Assembly: GCF_001428895.1 (NCBI RefSeq)
Contig: NZ_LMJA01000028.1
Location: 253,972-317,971 of the forward strand
Direction: 5' to 3'
From: Mycobacterium sp. Root265
Lineage (GTDB): Bacteria > Actinomycetota > Actinomycetes > Mycobacteriales > Mycobacteriaceae
Length of the DNA stretch: 64,000 nt
The position numbers were made by a program, and so were the translations under genes. Of the stretch, positions 49,276 to 58,659 are shown piece after piece (position 1 is the first letter of the stretch; each line of letters starts with the position of its first letter). Below the pieces are notes generated by a model. The model was not told where the DNA came from, did no database searches, and saw only the letters and a program-made list of their open reading frames with translations.

Positions 49276-50730
49276 ATGTCCTTCCGTCGCACCGCCACCG
49301 TCCCCCCTGAGATCACGCACCCCAGCACTGATCCCGCAGTTTCCACCGGTCTCACCGCCGTCCTGGACCGCATCGGCTTCGGCCGAGTCCAGGCCGCGCT
49401 GATCCTGTTGTTGATGGCCGGATTGTTCTTCGATTCGCTGGAGCAGAACTCCACCGGTGCGATGGGGCCCCTACTCAAGGAGTCGTTCGGCATCGGCAAC
49501 GCAGAGCTGACCATGATCAACACCGCCACCGTGCTGGGCGGCCTTGCGGGCCGCATCATCGGCGGCTACATCGCCGACCGCTGGGGCCGGCGGATGGCGC
49601 TCAGCCTGAACCTTTTGGTCTACACCCTCGGTGGACTGATCAGCGCCGCCGCAGTCAATTACGAGATGCTGTTGGCCAGCCGCTTCATCGTCGGCATCGG
49701 TCTGGGCGGCGAATTCACCGTCGGCCTGGCGATTCTCGCCGAGATCGTCGCCACCCGGCACCGCGGCACGCTGCTGGCGACACTGAACATTTCCTCCGGC
49801 GGCATCGGCAACATCGCCTCCTTCGGCTTCTTCTGGCTGGTGCTCGGACCCCTCAACGGCGCCCTTGGCGGCAACGACAGCGCGTGGCGCTGGACCTACG
49901 TCATCCTGGCCGTCCCCGCCGTGCTGGTCGTGTTCTTCCGTCGCTACCTGCCCGAGTCGCCGCGGTTCCTGCTGAGCAAGGGCCGCGTCGAAGACGCCAA
50001 CAAGAGCCTGACGCGGTTGGCCTCCGGCAGCATCAGGGGCCTGCGCAAGCCCGGCCCGACCCAGCAGTTCGTCACCATCTCCGACATCCCCGTCAAGGTG
50101 AAGTCGAGCTATGCCGAGGTGTTCAAGGGCGAAAACCTCAAGCGCACCATCGCCATCGGCTCGGCCTCCTGGATGTCCTTCGGAGCACAGGTCACCCTGC
50201 TGTTCCTGATGCCGATCCTGCTGGTCTCCCGCGGCTACTCGCTGTCGGACTCGCTGGCCTTCACCATGATCATGAACATCGGATCGCTGTTCGGCGCCTG
50301 CGCCGCGTCCTATCTGGCGGGTAAGGCGCCCCGGCGGCTGACGGTCAGTATCGCCGCCGTCCTGGGCTGCATCTCCGCGATCTGCTTCGCCTCCTTCGCC
50401 GACACCACCGCGCTGATCCTGGTGCTGGGCATGATCTTCCAGTTCTTCACCATGATGCTCAACACCATGCTCTCGGTGTGGTCACCGGAACTGTTCCCCA
50501 CCTCGGTGCGCGCCATGGGCACCTCCGTGGTGAACGGCATCGGCAATGTGGCCGGAGCAGTCATGCCGTTCGCCGCACTGTTCTTCTTCGACCGCTGGGG
50601 CGTCGCCGGAGTGTTCGCCATGATCGCCATCATGTACGCCCTGCTGGTGGTCGCCGCCCGCTTCGGCCCGGAGACGTTCGGCAAATCCCTCGAGACCGTT
50701 ACCGAGAAGCCGGTTCTGGTCAACGCCTGA
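49276..50730 (+). CDS. MFS metabolite:H+ symporter
   Basis: A 484-residue permease with twelve helices. GGYIADRWGRRMAL is the MFS loop 2-3 motif, and RFIVGIGLGGEFTVGLAILA the helix 4-5 region. PESPRFLLSKGRVEDANKSL marks the sugar/organic-acid symporter branch. It follows a GntR gene and precedes an NMT1/THI5-like protein by 33 bases. The substrate, probably an organic acid or aromatic, is not certain. Confidence 0.92.
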   Translation: MSFRRTATVPPEITHPSTDPAVSTGLTAVLDRIGFGRVQAALILLLMAGLFFDSLEQNSTGAMGPLLKESFGIGNAELTMINTATVLGGLAGRIIGGYIADRWGRRMALSLNLLVYTLGGLISAAAVNYEMLLASRFIVGIGLGGEFTVGLAILAEIVATRHRGTLLATLNISSGGIGNIASFGFFWLVLGPLNGALGGNDSAWRWTYVILAVPAVLVVFFRRYLPESPRFLLSKGRVEDANKSLTRLASGSIRGLRKPGPTQQFVTISDIPVKVKSSYAEVFKGENLKRTIAIGSASWMSFGAQVTLLFLMPILLVSRGYSLSDSLAFTMIMNIGSLFGACAASYLAGKAPRRLTVSIAAVLGCISAICFASFADTTALILVLGMIFQFFTMMLNTMLSVWSPELFPTSVRAMGTSVVNGIGNVAGAVMPFAALFFFDRWGVAGVFAMIAIMYALLVVAARFGPETFGKSLETVTEKPVLVNA

Positions 50731-50763
50731 ACCCCCCTCAACCAACCAGTAAGGAATCCGAAT

Positions 50764-51684
50764 ATGTTGCAGCTCAATATCTCCGCTACCGCTCACGCTC
50801 CCAACTACCTGCCTCAGTACTACGCCGACACCCTCGGGTTGTTCAGCGAACGCGGTCTGCAGGTGAACGCGACGGCCAAGGACCCGTGGACCGGGGTGCT
50901 CGACGACCTGGACAGTGGAGCGGCCGACGTCGCCCTCGGTGGGCTGTGGGTGCCGGCGATGTACTGGAACACGCCGCGCGAGCTGACGGTGTTCGCTCAG
51001 GTGAACCACCAGTTCCCGAAGGCTCTGGTGACCCGCAGCCCGCGAACGGATTTCGGGTGGTCCGAACTGGTTGGCGCGACCGTCTTGGCACCCGGTATCG
51101 GCGGTAGCGCACCGTACGCCTTCACCGCCGGGCTGATCAGGGAGGCCGGCGTGGATCCGGCATCCATCACCTTCCTGCGTGATCTGTCCACCCCGATGTT
51201 CATCGAACTCTTCGAAGCGGGCCTTGGTGAGGCGATCGTGCTGGACCTCGTCAACGCCGAGGTGTTGCAGGAGCGGGGGACCGGATACATCGCCGAGGAG
51301 TACACCCAGACGGGCGGGCTGGGTCCCAACAGCGTGTACTACTGCCGGACCGACCGGTTCGCCGAACTGACCGATCGGTTGGTGGCGTTCACCGCGGCAC
51401 TGGAGGAGTCGATGCAACTGATGACATCGGTCGACCTCGCAGACTTGCACCCGCTACTGGAGCAGCACTGGCCGACGACCCCAGCGGTGCCCCTGCGGAA
51501 GGCGTGCGCGCGGATGCTGGGTTCGCACACCTGGGACACCACCCGCATCGACCCCGCCGCCACCGAGCGGTGGATGCGGATCCTCCTCGACGAGAACATG
51601 ATCCGTCAGGCGCCTTCGTTCGACGCACTGGTGGAAACCACGATCGTCGACCGGATCAGCTCCGCGGCAAAGGCGCTCCGCTGA
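50764..51684 (+). CDS. NMT1/THI5-like substrate-binding-fold protein, no signal peptide
   Basis: A 306-residue protein of the ABC-substrate-binding class II fold (NMT1/THI5-like/SsuA type): PNYLPQYYADTLGLFSERGL, then DLDSGAADVALGGLWVPAMY and GATVLAPGIGGSAPYAFTAG. It has no signal peptide or lipobox (AAGGA precedes ATG 50764 directly), and no ABC permease or ATPase is near. It may be an intracellular binder, enzyme or sensor partnered with the MFS protein. The 3' end overlaps the convergent GntR gene by 29 bases. Confidence 0.83.
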   Translation: MLQLNISATAHAPNYLPQYYADTLGLFSERGLQVNATAKDPWTGVLDDLDSGAADVALGGLWVPAMYWNTPRELTVFAQVNHQFPKALVTRSPRTDFGWSELVGATVLAPGIGGSAPYAFTAGLIREAGVDPASITFLRDLSTPMFIELFEAGLGEAIVLDLVNAEVLQERGTGYIAEEYTQTGGLGPNSVYYCRTDRFAELTDRLVAFTAALEESMQLMTSVDLADLHPLLEQHWPTTPAVPLRKACARMLGSHTWDTTRIDPAATERWMRILLDENMIRQAPSFDALVETTIVDRISSAAKALR

Positions 51685-52342
51685 CGATGTCGAATGCGTG
51701 CCTGCGGTGTGCGGCGAACAGTGCGAGCGCGGAATCAGCGTCGCGGGCGCGCAACGCGCTGACAAGATCGCGGTGTTCGTCGCGCACGTGCTGAACGTAG
51801 CCCCGATTGTCGACACCGATGCGGCTGAGCAGAAAGAGCTGCACCTGGGAGCGAATGGCGAACCAAGCGTCCTGAAGGCGCCGGTGCCGGGCTGCCGCGT
51901 AGACGGCATCGTGAAAGGCGATATCGCAGCTGACCATGTCATGGTCGTCGCTGACCCGTTGCATCTTCTCGGCAGCGCGCTCGATCGCGGTGATGTCCTC
52001 ATCCGAAGCGCGGGTGATCAGACTCTGCACGGCGAGCTCCTCGAGTGCCCCACGCAGGCTGTCGATCTCGGCGATATCGTCCGGGGACAGCGAGGTGACC
52101 GTGGCACCGCGGTGCCATCCTGTGCGCACCAGACCTTCTCGTTCCAGCCGGATCAGGGCTTCGCGGACAGGTCCTCGACTCACGTCGAGAGCCAACGACA
52201 GCTCGACTTCGCGGAGCTGAGTGCCTGGTGCATAACTGCCACTGAAAATTGCCTCACGCACCCGATCGGCGACCTCGTCGGCCAGACCCCGCCTGCGGGC
52301 GGGGGCCACCATGCTGCGTTCGGGCATCGCGGCGGCATCCAT
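51656..52342 (-). CDS. GntR-family regulator, FadR type
   Basis: A 228-residue regulator. The winged helix lies at about residues 18-85 (LADEVADRVREAIFSGSYAP, then DVSRGPVREALIRLEREGLV). The FCD domain includes FHDAVYAAARHRRLQDAW and HRDLVSALRARDADSALALF with metal-binding His positions. Start ATG 52342 is six bases after TAACAT on its strand. It is divergent from the VOC gene and shares a palindrome with it. Confidence 0.92.
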   Translation of the reverse strand: MDAAAMPERSMVAPARRRGLADEVADRVREAIFSGSYAPGTQLREVELSLALDVSRGPVREALIRLEREGLVRTGWHRGATVTSLSPDDIAEIDSLRGALEELAVQSLITRASDEDITAIERAAEKMQRVSDDHDMVSCDIAFHDAVYAAARHRRLQDAWFAIRSQVQLFLLSRIGVDNRGYVQHVRDEHRDLVSALRARDADSALALFAAHRRHAFDIVSGAPLPRS

Positions 52343-52347
52343 GTCGC

Positions 52348-52359
52348 AATGTTAACATT
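52348..52359. promoter_or_regulatory. Symmetric bidirectional -10 / palindrome
   Basis: AATGTTAACATT is a perfect 12-base palindrome. It provides TAACAT to the right (52353-52358), six bases before VOC ATG 52365, and TAACAT to the left (52354-52349), six bases before GntR ATG 52342. Both genes would be leaderless from one symmetric element in a 22-base gap. It may also be the GntR operator. Confidence 0.7.
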
Positions 52360-52364
52360 CAGAC

Positions 52365-52796
52365 ATGGATGGCAACGGAGACACCCGGGCACGCTTTCAC
52401 CTCGCCATGCCGGTCGACGATCTGGCCGCGGCTCGCCGGTTCTACGGCGAGGTTCTCGGCCTACCGCAGGGCCGAAGCTCCGACACGTGGGTGGATTGGA
52501 ACTTTCACGGCCACCAGGTGGTGACACATCTGGCCGCCAGCCGAGCGCAGGACGTCCACAACCCGGTCGATGGCCACGACGTCCCGGTGCCGCACTTCGG
52601 CCTGATCCTCAGCATCCCGGAGTTTCACACGTTGGCCGACCGCCTGCGCAGCGCGGGCGTCGCGTTCGTCATCGAGCCGTATGTCCGATTTGCCGGAGAG
52701 GTCGGCGAGCAGTGGACGATGTTCCTGCTCGATCCTGCGGGAAATGCTCTGGAATTCAAAGCATTTGCCGACGACTCTCAGATCTTCGCGGCGTGA
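52365..52796 (+). CDS. VOC-family (glyoxalase/dioxygenase) protein
   Basis: A 143-residue protein with one paired beta-alpha-beta3 unit. [20 protein letters not shown] is the N-terminal motif with a candidate metal His, [20 protein letters not shown] the second half, and [16 protein letters not shown] the C-terminal Glu. It could be an isomerase, lyase or resistance protein. Divergent from GntR, its presumed regulator. Confidence 0.88.
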   Translation: MDGNGDTRARFHLAMPVDDLAAARRFYGEVLGLPQGRSSDTWVDWNFHGHQVVTHLAASRAQDVHNPVDGHDVPVPHFGLILSIPEFHTLADRLRSAGVAFVIEPYVRFAGEVGEQWTMFLLDPAGNALEFKAFADDSQIFAA

Positions 52797-53143
52797 CCCG
52801 CGACGTTCCGCGCCGGTATCGCCGCCACCAGCGGAGTGTCGGCGCCGACCCGCCCCAGCGCGTGCGCACCGCCCGGTGACCCCAGCGGCGCATCACGTCC
52901 CGGCAAGACGGTCAGGAAGAAGTCCGCATTGTCGGCCAGGTGCGCCAGCTCGTCCTCGGGCAGATCGGTCTCGTACTCGATCGCATCGAGCCGGCACGCG
53001 ATCCGGCACGCGCCGCAGTCGACGCACTCATTCGGATTGATGTACAGCGAACGCGCGCCCTCGTAAATGCAGTCCGCGGGGCATTCCGCCACACACGACT
53101 TGTCCATCACGTCAACGCATGCCGAGCCGATCACGTAGGTCAT
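52778..53143 (-). CDS. fdxA: 7Fe ferredoxin with C-terminal extension
   Basis: A 121-residue ferredoxin (TACTGT six bases before ATG 53143). Cysteines 9, 17 and 50 can hold a [3Fe-4S] and 21, 40, 43 and 46 a [4Fe-4S] cluster, as in FdxA-type proteins; C25 is extra. The usual proline after the last Cys is Arg (RIACRLDAI). After residue 75 there is a 45-residue low-complexity extension. It transfers electrons in the cytosol; the partner is unknown. It ends 19 bases inside the VOC gene. Confidence 0.9.
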   Translation of the reverse strand: MTYVIGSACVDVMDKSCVAECPADCIYEGARSLYINPNECVDCGACRIACRLDAIEYETDLPEDELAHLADNADFFLTVLPGRDAPLGSPGGAHALGRVGADTPLVAAIPARNVAGHAAKI

Positions 53144-53219
53144 GAGTCGACAGTAGAAAACCGGACTCCAGCCGCACCGGAGTCCAATGGCACCGCCCCA
53201 GAGGACTTTGGTCCTTTTT

Positions 53220-54464
53220 CTAGCTCAGGAACCGCTTCGAGTACCCGGCGAACCGCGCCCGCAGGTCGTCCTCGTCCAGACCGAACATCTGCGCCGACGT
53301 CGCGACCCGGCCCAACCTGCCGCGGCGGTGACCATCGAGGTAGCCGGTGATCGAGCTGCGCACCGGCTCGTCGAACGGCTCGCCGGCCAGCGCGAACAAC
53401 CTTTCGGCGGTGCCGAGTTCGTCGGCCATGAAATCGTCGAACCGGATGTCGACGGAGCGTTCGACCGGGATGGTGTCGCGTTGGCGCACACACTCGGCGA
53501 GCAGCTTCTCCAGCCGGTTCACCCAGCCCGCCGCGGTGCGCGCGACGTCCACCCGGTCGCGGTGCATCCGCTCGCTGTAGGTGATCATCGCGATCATCGA
53601 CAGCGCCACCGGTACCGGATCGCGGTGGGTGAACGCGACGATCACCCCGGGGAAGACGGCGTCGAGCACCGCGAGCTGGCCGAGGTGCTGAGGCGATTTC
53701 AGCACCCAGCGCCGGCCGCCGCGCAGGAACTGCAACGCCTGCAGTTGGGTGCGCAGGTACTCATACGAACTCGTCTGATCCCGCGACCAGTAGTACTGGC
53801 TCCACCGCGGCACGTCGGCGAGCGTCTCCATGAGCATCGTGGAGAAATCGTTGGCCAACAGCTGAATCTCTTCGTGCACATGCTCGGTGGTCATCTCGTG
53901 CATCAGCGCGAAGTGCGGCATCAGGGTGTCCATCACCTGTACCGCCATGTCCATCCGTGTGACGCGCGGGTCGGGTGACAGGCCCGCTTCGCCCGGTGAG
54001 GGAAACGGCTCGACGCCCTCCCAATACGGCAGGCTGCGAAAGGTCGGGGGAGCCGCCAGCAGGTTGTGCAGGTGGGTGGTGCCGGTGCGGGGCAGTCCGG
54101 CGATGACGACCGGCGGCAACACCTCGACGTCGCGGATCTCGGGGTGGCGCGCCAGTAGGTCGGTCAGCAACAGCCGGTTCTTGAGCCACTGCACCAGTTG
54201 TGCGTGAAAGTTCACCACCCCGGGGGCATGCATGTCGATCTCGCGCAGTTCGGCCACATACCGGTCCAGGCGCTCGCGGTAGTCATCGGGACCGAAGTCG
54301 GTGAGGCCGGTGTCGGCTTGGGCGCGGGCGTGCAGCACCGCGGAATCCAGCGGGAAGTCCGGCGCGATGGCGGCCATCATGTCCCGGATCTGTTGAGCCT
54401 CAACGCTGTACCGCGGCTCGGCCAGGTCGTCGAGGTGGACGATTCCTGCTGTGGTGTCGGTCAC
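53220..54464 (-). CDS. Sulfotransferase-family protein (Stf type)
   Basis: A 414-residue protein from GTG 54464. VVIAGLPRTGTTHLHNLLAA (near residue 120) is the 5'-phosphosulfate loop, and VIVAFTHRDPVPVALSMIA the 3'-phosphate region, so PAPS is the likely donor. LKSPQHLGQLAVLDAVFPGV is conserved in mycobacterial Stf proteins. The acceptor is unknown. Divergent from a TetR gene with 28 bases between. Confidence 0.88.
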   Translation of the reverse strand: MTDTTAGIVHLDDLAEPRYSVEAQQIRDMMAAIAPDFPLDSAVLHARAQADTGLTDFGPDDYRERLDRYVAELREIDMHAPGVVNFHAQLVQWLKNRLLLTDLLARHPEIRDVEVLPPVVIAGLPRTGTTHLHNLLAAPPTFRSLPYWEGVEPFPSPGEAGLSPDPRVTRMDMAVQVMDTLMPHFALMHEMTTEHVHEEIQLLANDFSTMLMETLADVPRWSQYYWSRDQTSSYEYLRTQLQALQFLRGGRRWVLKSPQHLGQLAVLDAVFPGVIVAFTHRDPVPVALSMIAMITYSERMHRDRVDVARTAAGWVNRLEKLLAECVRQRDTIPVERSVDIRFDDFMADELGTAERLFALAGEPFDEPVRSSITGYLDGHRRGRLGRVATSAQMFGLDEDDLRARFAGYSKRFLS

Positions 54465-54492
54465 AGCGACTTATGTTACTCTGAGTTTCGTA

Positions 54493-55068
54493 ATGACGAC
54501 AGAGATCGGGCGCCCCCGAAATCCGCAGATCGACGACGCCGTGCTGCGCGCCACGGTGGAGTTGATCGGTGAGACCCCCTATGCCGAACTCACCGTCGGC
54601 GCCATCGCGGCGCGCGCCGGCACCAGTAAGCCGGCGATCTACCGTCGCTGGCCCAGCAAGGCCGCGCTCGTCCACGAGGCGGTGTTCCCGCTCGATGCCG
54701 GCACCGAACTACCCGACACCGGAACGTTGTTGGGAGACATCCGGGAAATGGTGCGCCGCACGCTGGCGGTGTTCAGCACCCCCGCCGCCCGCGCGGCGCT
54801 GCCCGGACTGGTAGGGGAGATGGCCGCCGACCCCGCCCTGCACACCACCCTGCTGGAACGCTTCGGTGACATCATCGTGCGCGGTCTCGGTGAGTACCTG
54901 GCGGCCGCCGTGGCCCGCGGCGAGATGCGCGCCGATGTCACCGCCACCGACCTCGCCGAATCCATTGCCGGCATCACCTTTGTGGCACTGCTCGCCCGCG
55001 GTGCCGTCCCCGACGATGCGTGGATCGAACGCACCGCCACCCTGATCGTGAGAGGAATCAGTACATGA
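54493..55068 (+). CDS. TetR/AcrR-family repressor
   Basis: A 191-residue regulator. The helix-turn-helix is YAELTVGAIAARAGTSKPAI followed by YRRWPSKAALVHEAVF. The gap to the sulfotransferase gene holds an imperfect dyad (TTATGTTAC, five bases, GTTTCGTAA, at 54471-54492). The TGA overlaps the DUF1214 ATG. It probably controls its own pair and the sulfotransferase. Confidence 0.92.
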   Translation: MTTEIGRPRNPQIDDAVLRATVELIGETPYAELTVGAIAARAGTSKPAIYRRWPSKAALVHEAVFPLDAGTELPDTGTLLGDIREMVRRTLAVFSTPAARAALPGLVGEMAADPALHTTLLERFGDIIVRGLGEYLAAAVARGEMRADVTATDLAESIAGITFVALLARGAVPDDAWIERTATLIVRGIST

Positions 55069-56168
55069 CACACGAATCGACAACGGCCTGGCGGGAATTG
55101 CTCGACACCCTGCGTGACCTGGACCGCTCCTTCCTGCAGGGGGACAAGGCCGTGACCGACGACCGCCACATCGGGGACGGATACCGCATGCTGGCCACCA
55201 CCCTGGGCGTCGCGCTGGACACCTACCTGTTCGCCGACCCGAGCCGCCCCCAGTGGTTGGAGGTCAACTCGCCGTGGCGTCCGGACCGGCGCTGGGGTGG
55301 GGACAACACCGACGCCATCTACTTCATGTGCCCGGTCGACCCGCAGCGGCGCTACCGGATCAGCGGCAATCGTGGTGACAGCGTGTACTTCTCGGTGACC
55401 GCCTACAACGAACCCGCCCCCGGCGCGTGGTCGGACCGGATTGTCGCGCTGTTCCGTGATGACGACCTGGACTTCGACGCCGAGGGGAACTTCTCCTTCG
55501 AGTTCGGCCCACAACCCGACGCCGCCGTGTTGATGACCCGCGACTACCAGGCCGACCCGCACACCGGCACCGCCGTCGCCTGGAACATCGAGGCCCTCGA
55601 TGCACCCGACGCCTTCCGACACGGCGACGCCGAGACGGCCTCGGCGCTGCGCGCCAGCGCGGCCTGGATGCGCACCATGTTCGCGATCCTGCCGCTGGCC
55701 GTCGGCGCGAAGGTCGCCGACAACCACGAACTCGGTCATGAGACAGCCATGGCGGCCAACGATTTCGCAGCGCCCTACCAGGTGCCGGACGCAAACTTCG
55801 GGTGGTCGGCGCGCGATGCCTGCTACGGCTACGGCAGCTTCGATCTCGCCGAGGACGAGGCGCTGGTGATCACCCACCGGCCACCGGCCTGCCGGTTCTG
55901 GAACCTGGTGGTGTGGAACCAGTTCATGGCGACGCCGGGCGTGCGCGATGCCCGCAGTTCGCTCAACGGCCACACCGCGGTACCCAATGGCGACGGTTCG
56001 GTGACCGTGGTGGTGTCCCGGGGCCTCACCGAGCACCCGAATTCGCTGACAACACTGGACTACCCGCGGGGCAACCTGGCCTTCCGCTGGTTCCTGGCCG
56101 ACGAGGTGCCCGACCGGCCGCAGGTGCGGCTGGTCAAGGTCACCGACGCGCCGACGGTTGTGGAGTGA
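55065..56168 (+). CDS. DUF1214-domain protein
   Basis: A 367-residue protein with ATG 55065 overlapping the TetR stop (ATGA). PWRPDRRWGGDNTDAIYFMC, then RYRISGNRGDSVYFSVTAYN and RFWNLVVWNQFMATPGVRDA, show the beta-rich DUF1254/1214 type. Family function is unknown, though it often accompanies lipid or steroid catabolism genes. It overlaps the convergent monooxygenase gene by 29 bases. Confidence 0.85.
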   Translation: MTHESTTAWRELLDTLRDLDRSFLQGDKAVTDDRHIGDGYRMLATTLGVALDTYLFADPSRPQWLEVNSPWRPDRRWGGDNTDAIYFMCPVDPQRRYRISGNRGDSVYFSVTAYNEPAPGAWSDRIVALFRDDDLDFDAEGNFSFEFGPQPDAAVLMTRDYQADPHTGTAVAWNIEALDAPDAFRHGDAETASALRASAAWMRTMFAILPLAVGAKVADNHELGHETAMAANDFAAPYQVPDANFGWSARDACYGYGSFDLAEDEALVITHRPPACRFWNLVVWNQFMATPGVRDARSSLNGHTAVPNGDGSVTVVVSRGLTEHPNSLTTLDYPRGNLAFRWFLADEVPDRPQVRLVKVTDAPTVVE

Positions 56169-57516
56169 GATGCGCGGCCGGCGCCAGACCGAGGTGCTCG
56201 CGCAGCGTGGTGCCCGCATAGTCGCTACGGAACACCCCGCGCTCCTGTAGCAACGGCACCACCGAATCGACGAACGGATCGAGTCCGGCCGGGGTGACAT
56301 GCGGGACCAGGATGAATCCATCACTGGCATCGGCCTGCACCAGCTTGTTGATCTCCTCGGCCACCGTCGCCGGTGACCCGATGAAGTTCTGCCGTCCCGT
56401 CACCTCGATGATGAGTTCACGAGTGCTGAGGTTTTCGCCCTCGGCTTTGGCGCGCCACTCGTTGGCGACGGCGATCGGATCGCGGTGCATCCGGACGCTG
56501 GCCCGGCCCCGGGCGATGGTGTTCTCACCGACCACCGGGTCGACGGACGGCAACGGGCCGTCCGGGTCGTGGTCGGACAAATCCCGGTTCCACAGCTGCT
56601 CCAGGAACTTGATTGCGGTCGCCGGGGACACCTGCGCCAACCGCACCTCGTGGGCGATATCGGCGGCCTCGGAATCGGTGTCGCCGAGTACGAACGTCGC
56701 CGCGGGCAGGATCAACAGCTGATCGTGACTGCGGCCGTACGCGGCCAGCCGTCCCTTCACATCGGCGTAGAACGCCTGACCCTCGGCAAGGGTGCCGTGC
56801 CGGGAGAAGATCGCATCGGCTGAGCGTGCGGCGAACTCGCGGCCGTGATCGGAGTCGCCGGCCTGGAAGATGACCGGGCGGCCCTGCGGGCTGCGCGGAA
56901 CATTGAACCGGCCGGAGATGTCGAAATGCTCGTCCCGATAAGAGAATCCGCCGGCGTCGGGGTCTGACAGGAATGTGCCGGTGTCCTTGTCGGCGACGAT
57001 CTCGTCACCGCGCCACGCGTCGAACAGGGTATGCGCGGCGGCCAGGAAACTCTCGGCACGAGCGTAGCGCTGCTCCTCGGCCAGATACCCACCGCGCCGG
57101 AAGTTCTCACCGGTGAAGGCATCCCACGAGGTGACGACGTTCCAGGCGGCGCGCCCCCCGGACAGATGATCCAGCGACGCGAACTGACGTGCCACTTCAT
57201 AGGGTTCATTGAACGTCGAGTTGATGGTTCCGGTCAGCCCGAGCCGTTCGGTGACGGCGGCCAGCGCTGCGAGCACCGTGAAGGTGTCCGGGCGCCCGAC
57301 CACGTCGAGGTCATAGATCTGCCCGCCCTGTTCGCGCAGGCGCAGGCCTTCGGCCAGGAACAGGAAATCGAACTTGCCCCGCTCGGCGGTCTGGGCGAAA
57401 TGGGTGAACGAACCGAAGTCGATGTGGCTGCCCGAGTTCGGATCGCTCCAGACGGTGGTGTTGTTGACACCGGGGAAGTGCGCGGCGAGATGAATCTGCT
57501 TGAGCGGCTTGGTCAT
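56140..57516 (-). CDS. Luciferase-like FMN monooxygenase, NtaA/SnaA/DszA type
   Basis: A 458-residue TIM-barrel enzyme: QIHLAAHFPGVNNTTVWSDP at the N-terminus, LDHLSGGRAAWNVVTSWDAF and FQAGDSDHGREFAARSADAI are hallmarks of the NtaA/SnaA/DszA branch, which uses FMNH2 from a separate reductase to attack C-N or C-S compounds. The substrate cannot be named. It is 9 bases after the other luciferase-like gene, so they form an operon. Confidence 0.92.
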   Translation of the reverse strand: MTKPLKQIHLAAHFPGVNNTTVWSDPNSGSHIDFGSFTHFAQTAERGKFDFLFLAEGLRLREQGGQIYDLDVVGRPDTFTVLAALAAVTERLGLTGTINSTFNEPYEVARQFASLDHLSGGRAAWNVVTSWDAFTGENFRRGGYLAEEQRYARAESFLAAAHTLFDAWRGDEIVADKDTGTFLSDPDAGGFSYRDEHFDISGRFNVPRSPQGRPVIFQAGDSDHGREFAARSADAIFSRHGTLAEGQAFYADVKGRLAAYGRSHDQLLILPAATFVLGDTDSEAADIAHEVRLAQVSPATAIKFLEQLWNRDLSDHDPDGPLPSVDPVVGENTIARGRASVRMHRDPIAVANEWRAKAEGENLSTRELIIEVTGRQNFIGSPATVAEEINKLVQADASDGFILVPHVTPAGLDPFVDSVVPLLQERGVFRSDYAGTTLREHLGLAPAAHLTPQPSARR

Positions 57517-57525
57517 CTGGATGTC

Positions 57526-58659
57526 CTAGGAGTGTGCGTACCGGTTGGCGGGGCGGGACAGGCCGAACAGGTCACGCAGAGTGGATCCCTGGTAGCCACT
57601 GCGGAACACGCCTCGGCGCTGCAGTTCGGGGACCAGCGCGCCGGTGATCTGGCGCAGATCGTGCGGGATGCTGGCCGGCCGCAAGCGGAATCCGTCCGCA
57701 CCGGCGGTCTGCCACTGCTGCAGCAGGTCGGCCAGCTGCGCGGGGGTGCCGACGAAAACCTCGGCATCGCTGATGTATTCGCGGCCCAGCAGCTCGTCGA
57801 GTTGGGCGCGGTGCGCCGCGGCGGCGGTCGGGGTATCGGCCAGGAACACCACCAGGTCCGGCAAGATCCGCAATGGCGGGGCACCGTCTGTGCGCAGCGC
57901 GGCGATGGTCTCGATGATGGTGCCGACCTCGTCGGCGCCGTGCGGGGTGATGAACCCGATATCGGCACTGGAGGCGATCAGCTGATAGGCCGGGTCGCCG
58001 TGACCGAGCGCGGCGACCAGCGGCTGGCCCTGCGGCGGTCGCTGCGTGATCGACGGGCCCTTGACCGAGAACCAGCGTCCCTCGAAGTCGATGTAGTGCA
58101 GCTTGTCCCGATCGATGAACCGGCCGGTGGCGGCATCGCGGATCTCGGCGTCGTCCTCCCAGCTGTCCCACAGCCGGCGCAGCACCTCGACATAGTCGGC
58201 GGCCTCGGCCAGCGCGTCGTCGGCCACCTGGCGCCCGAAGTGGCCCGCGGACTCGGGGTTGGCGGAGATCTGTACCCGCACGCCGGCCCGCCCGGTGCTG
58301 ACGTAGTCGAGCGTGGCGACGGCCTTGGACAGGTGGAACGGTTCGGTGTGGGTGGTGATGGCGGTGGGGATCAGCCCGATGTGGCGGGTCGTCGGCGCCA
58401 CCCGTGCTGCGATCTGCACGGCGTCGACGCGGCCGCGGACACGGTCGGTGCGGTGATCGGGCCGCCACGGATGATCCGACTGCAGCGCCAGCCCGTCCTC
58501 GATGGTGACGAAGTCCAGCATTCCGCGCTCGGCCTCGACCACCAGCTCGGCCCAGTAGGGCGCGGTCAGCAGGTCGGCGGGTTGGGCGTCGGACTGCCGC
58601 CACGACGCCGGGTGCCAGCCGGTGCCGTCCAGGGCGACGCCGAGGTGAAGGTGTGCCAC
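57526..58659 (-). CDS. Luciferase-like monooxygenase
   Basis: A 377-residue protein from GTG 58659 with GAGAAGA upstream. HLHLGVALDGTGWHPASWRQ, then LDYVSTGRAGVRVQISANPE and PLVAALGHGDPAYQLIASSA, mark it as a short relative of the NtaA type. It is first of a two-gene operon. It may form a mixed pair with its neighbour or act on the next intermediate. Confidence 0.88.
   Translation of the reverse strand: MAHLHLGVALDGTGWHPASWRQSDAQPADLLTAPYWAELVVEAERGMLDFVTIEDGLALQSDHPWRPDHRTDRVRGRVDAVQIAARVAPTTRHIGLIPTAITTHTEPFHLSKAVATLDYVSTGRAGVRVQISANPESAGHFGRQVADDALAEAADYVEVLRRLWDSWEDDAEIRDAATGRFIDRDKLHYIDFEGRWFSVKGPSITQRPPQGQPLVAALGHGDPAYQLIASSADIGFITPHGADEVGTIIETIAALRTDGAPPLRILPDLVVFLADTPTAAAAHRAQLDELLGREYISDAEVFVGTPAQLADLLQQWQTAGADGFRLRPASIPHDLRQITGALVPELQRRGVFRSGYQGSTLRDLFGLSRPANRYAHS

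Noticed and set aside
53163-53220. Small hairpins between ferredoxin and sulfotransferase genes (GGACTCC...GGAGTCC; AGGAC-TTTG-GTCCT with TTTTC)
   Set aside because: The T run is on the plus strand while both flanking genes are on the minus strand, so a terminator role is not convincing.
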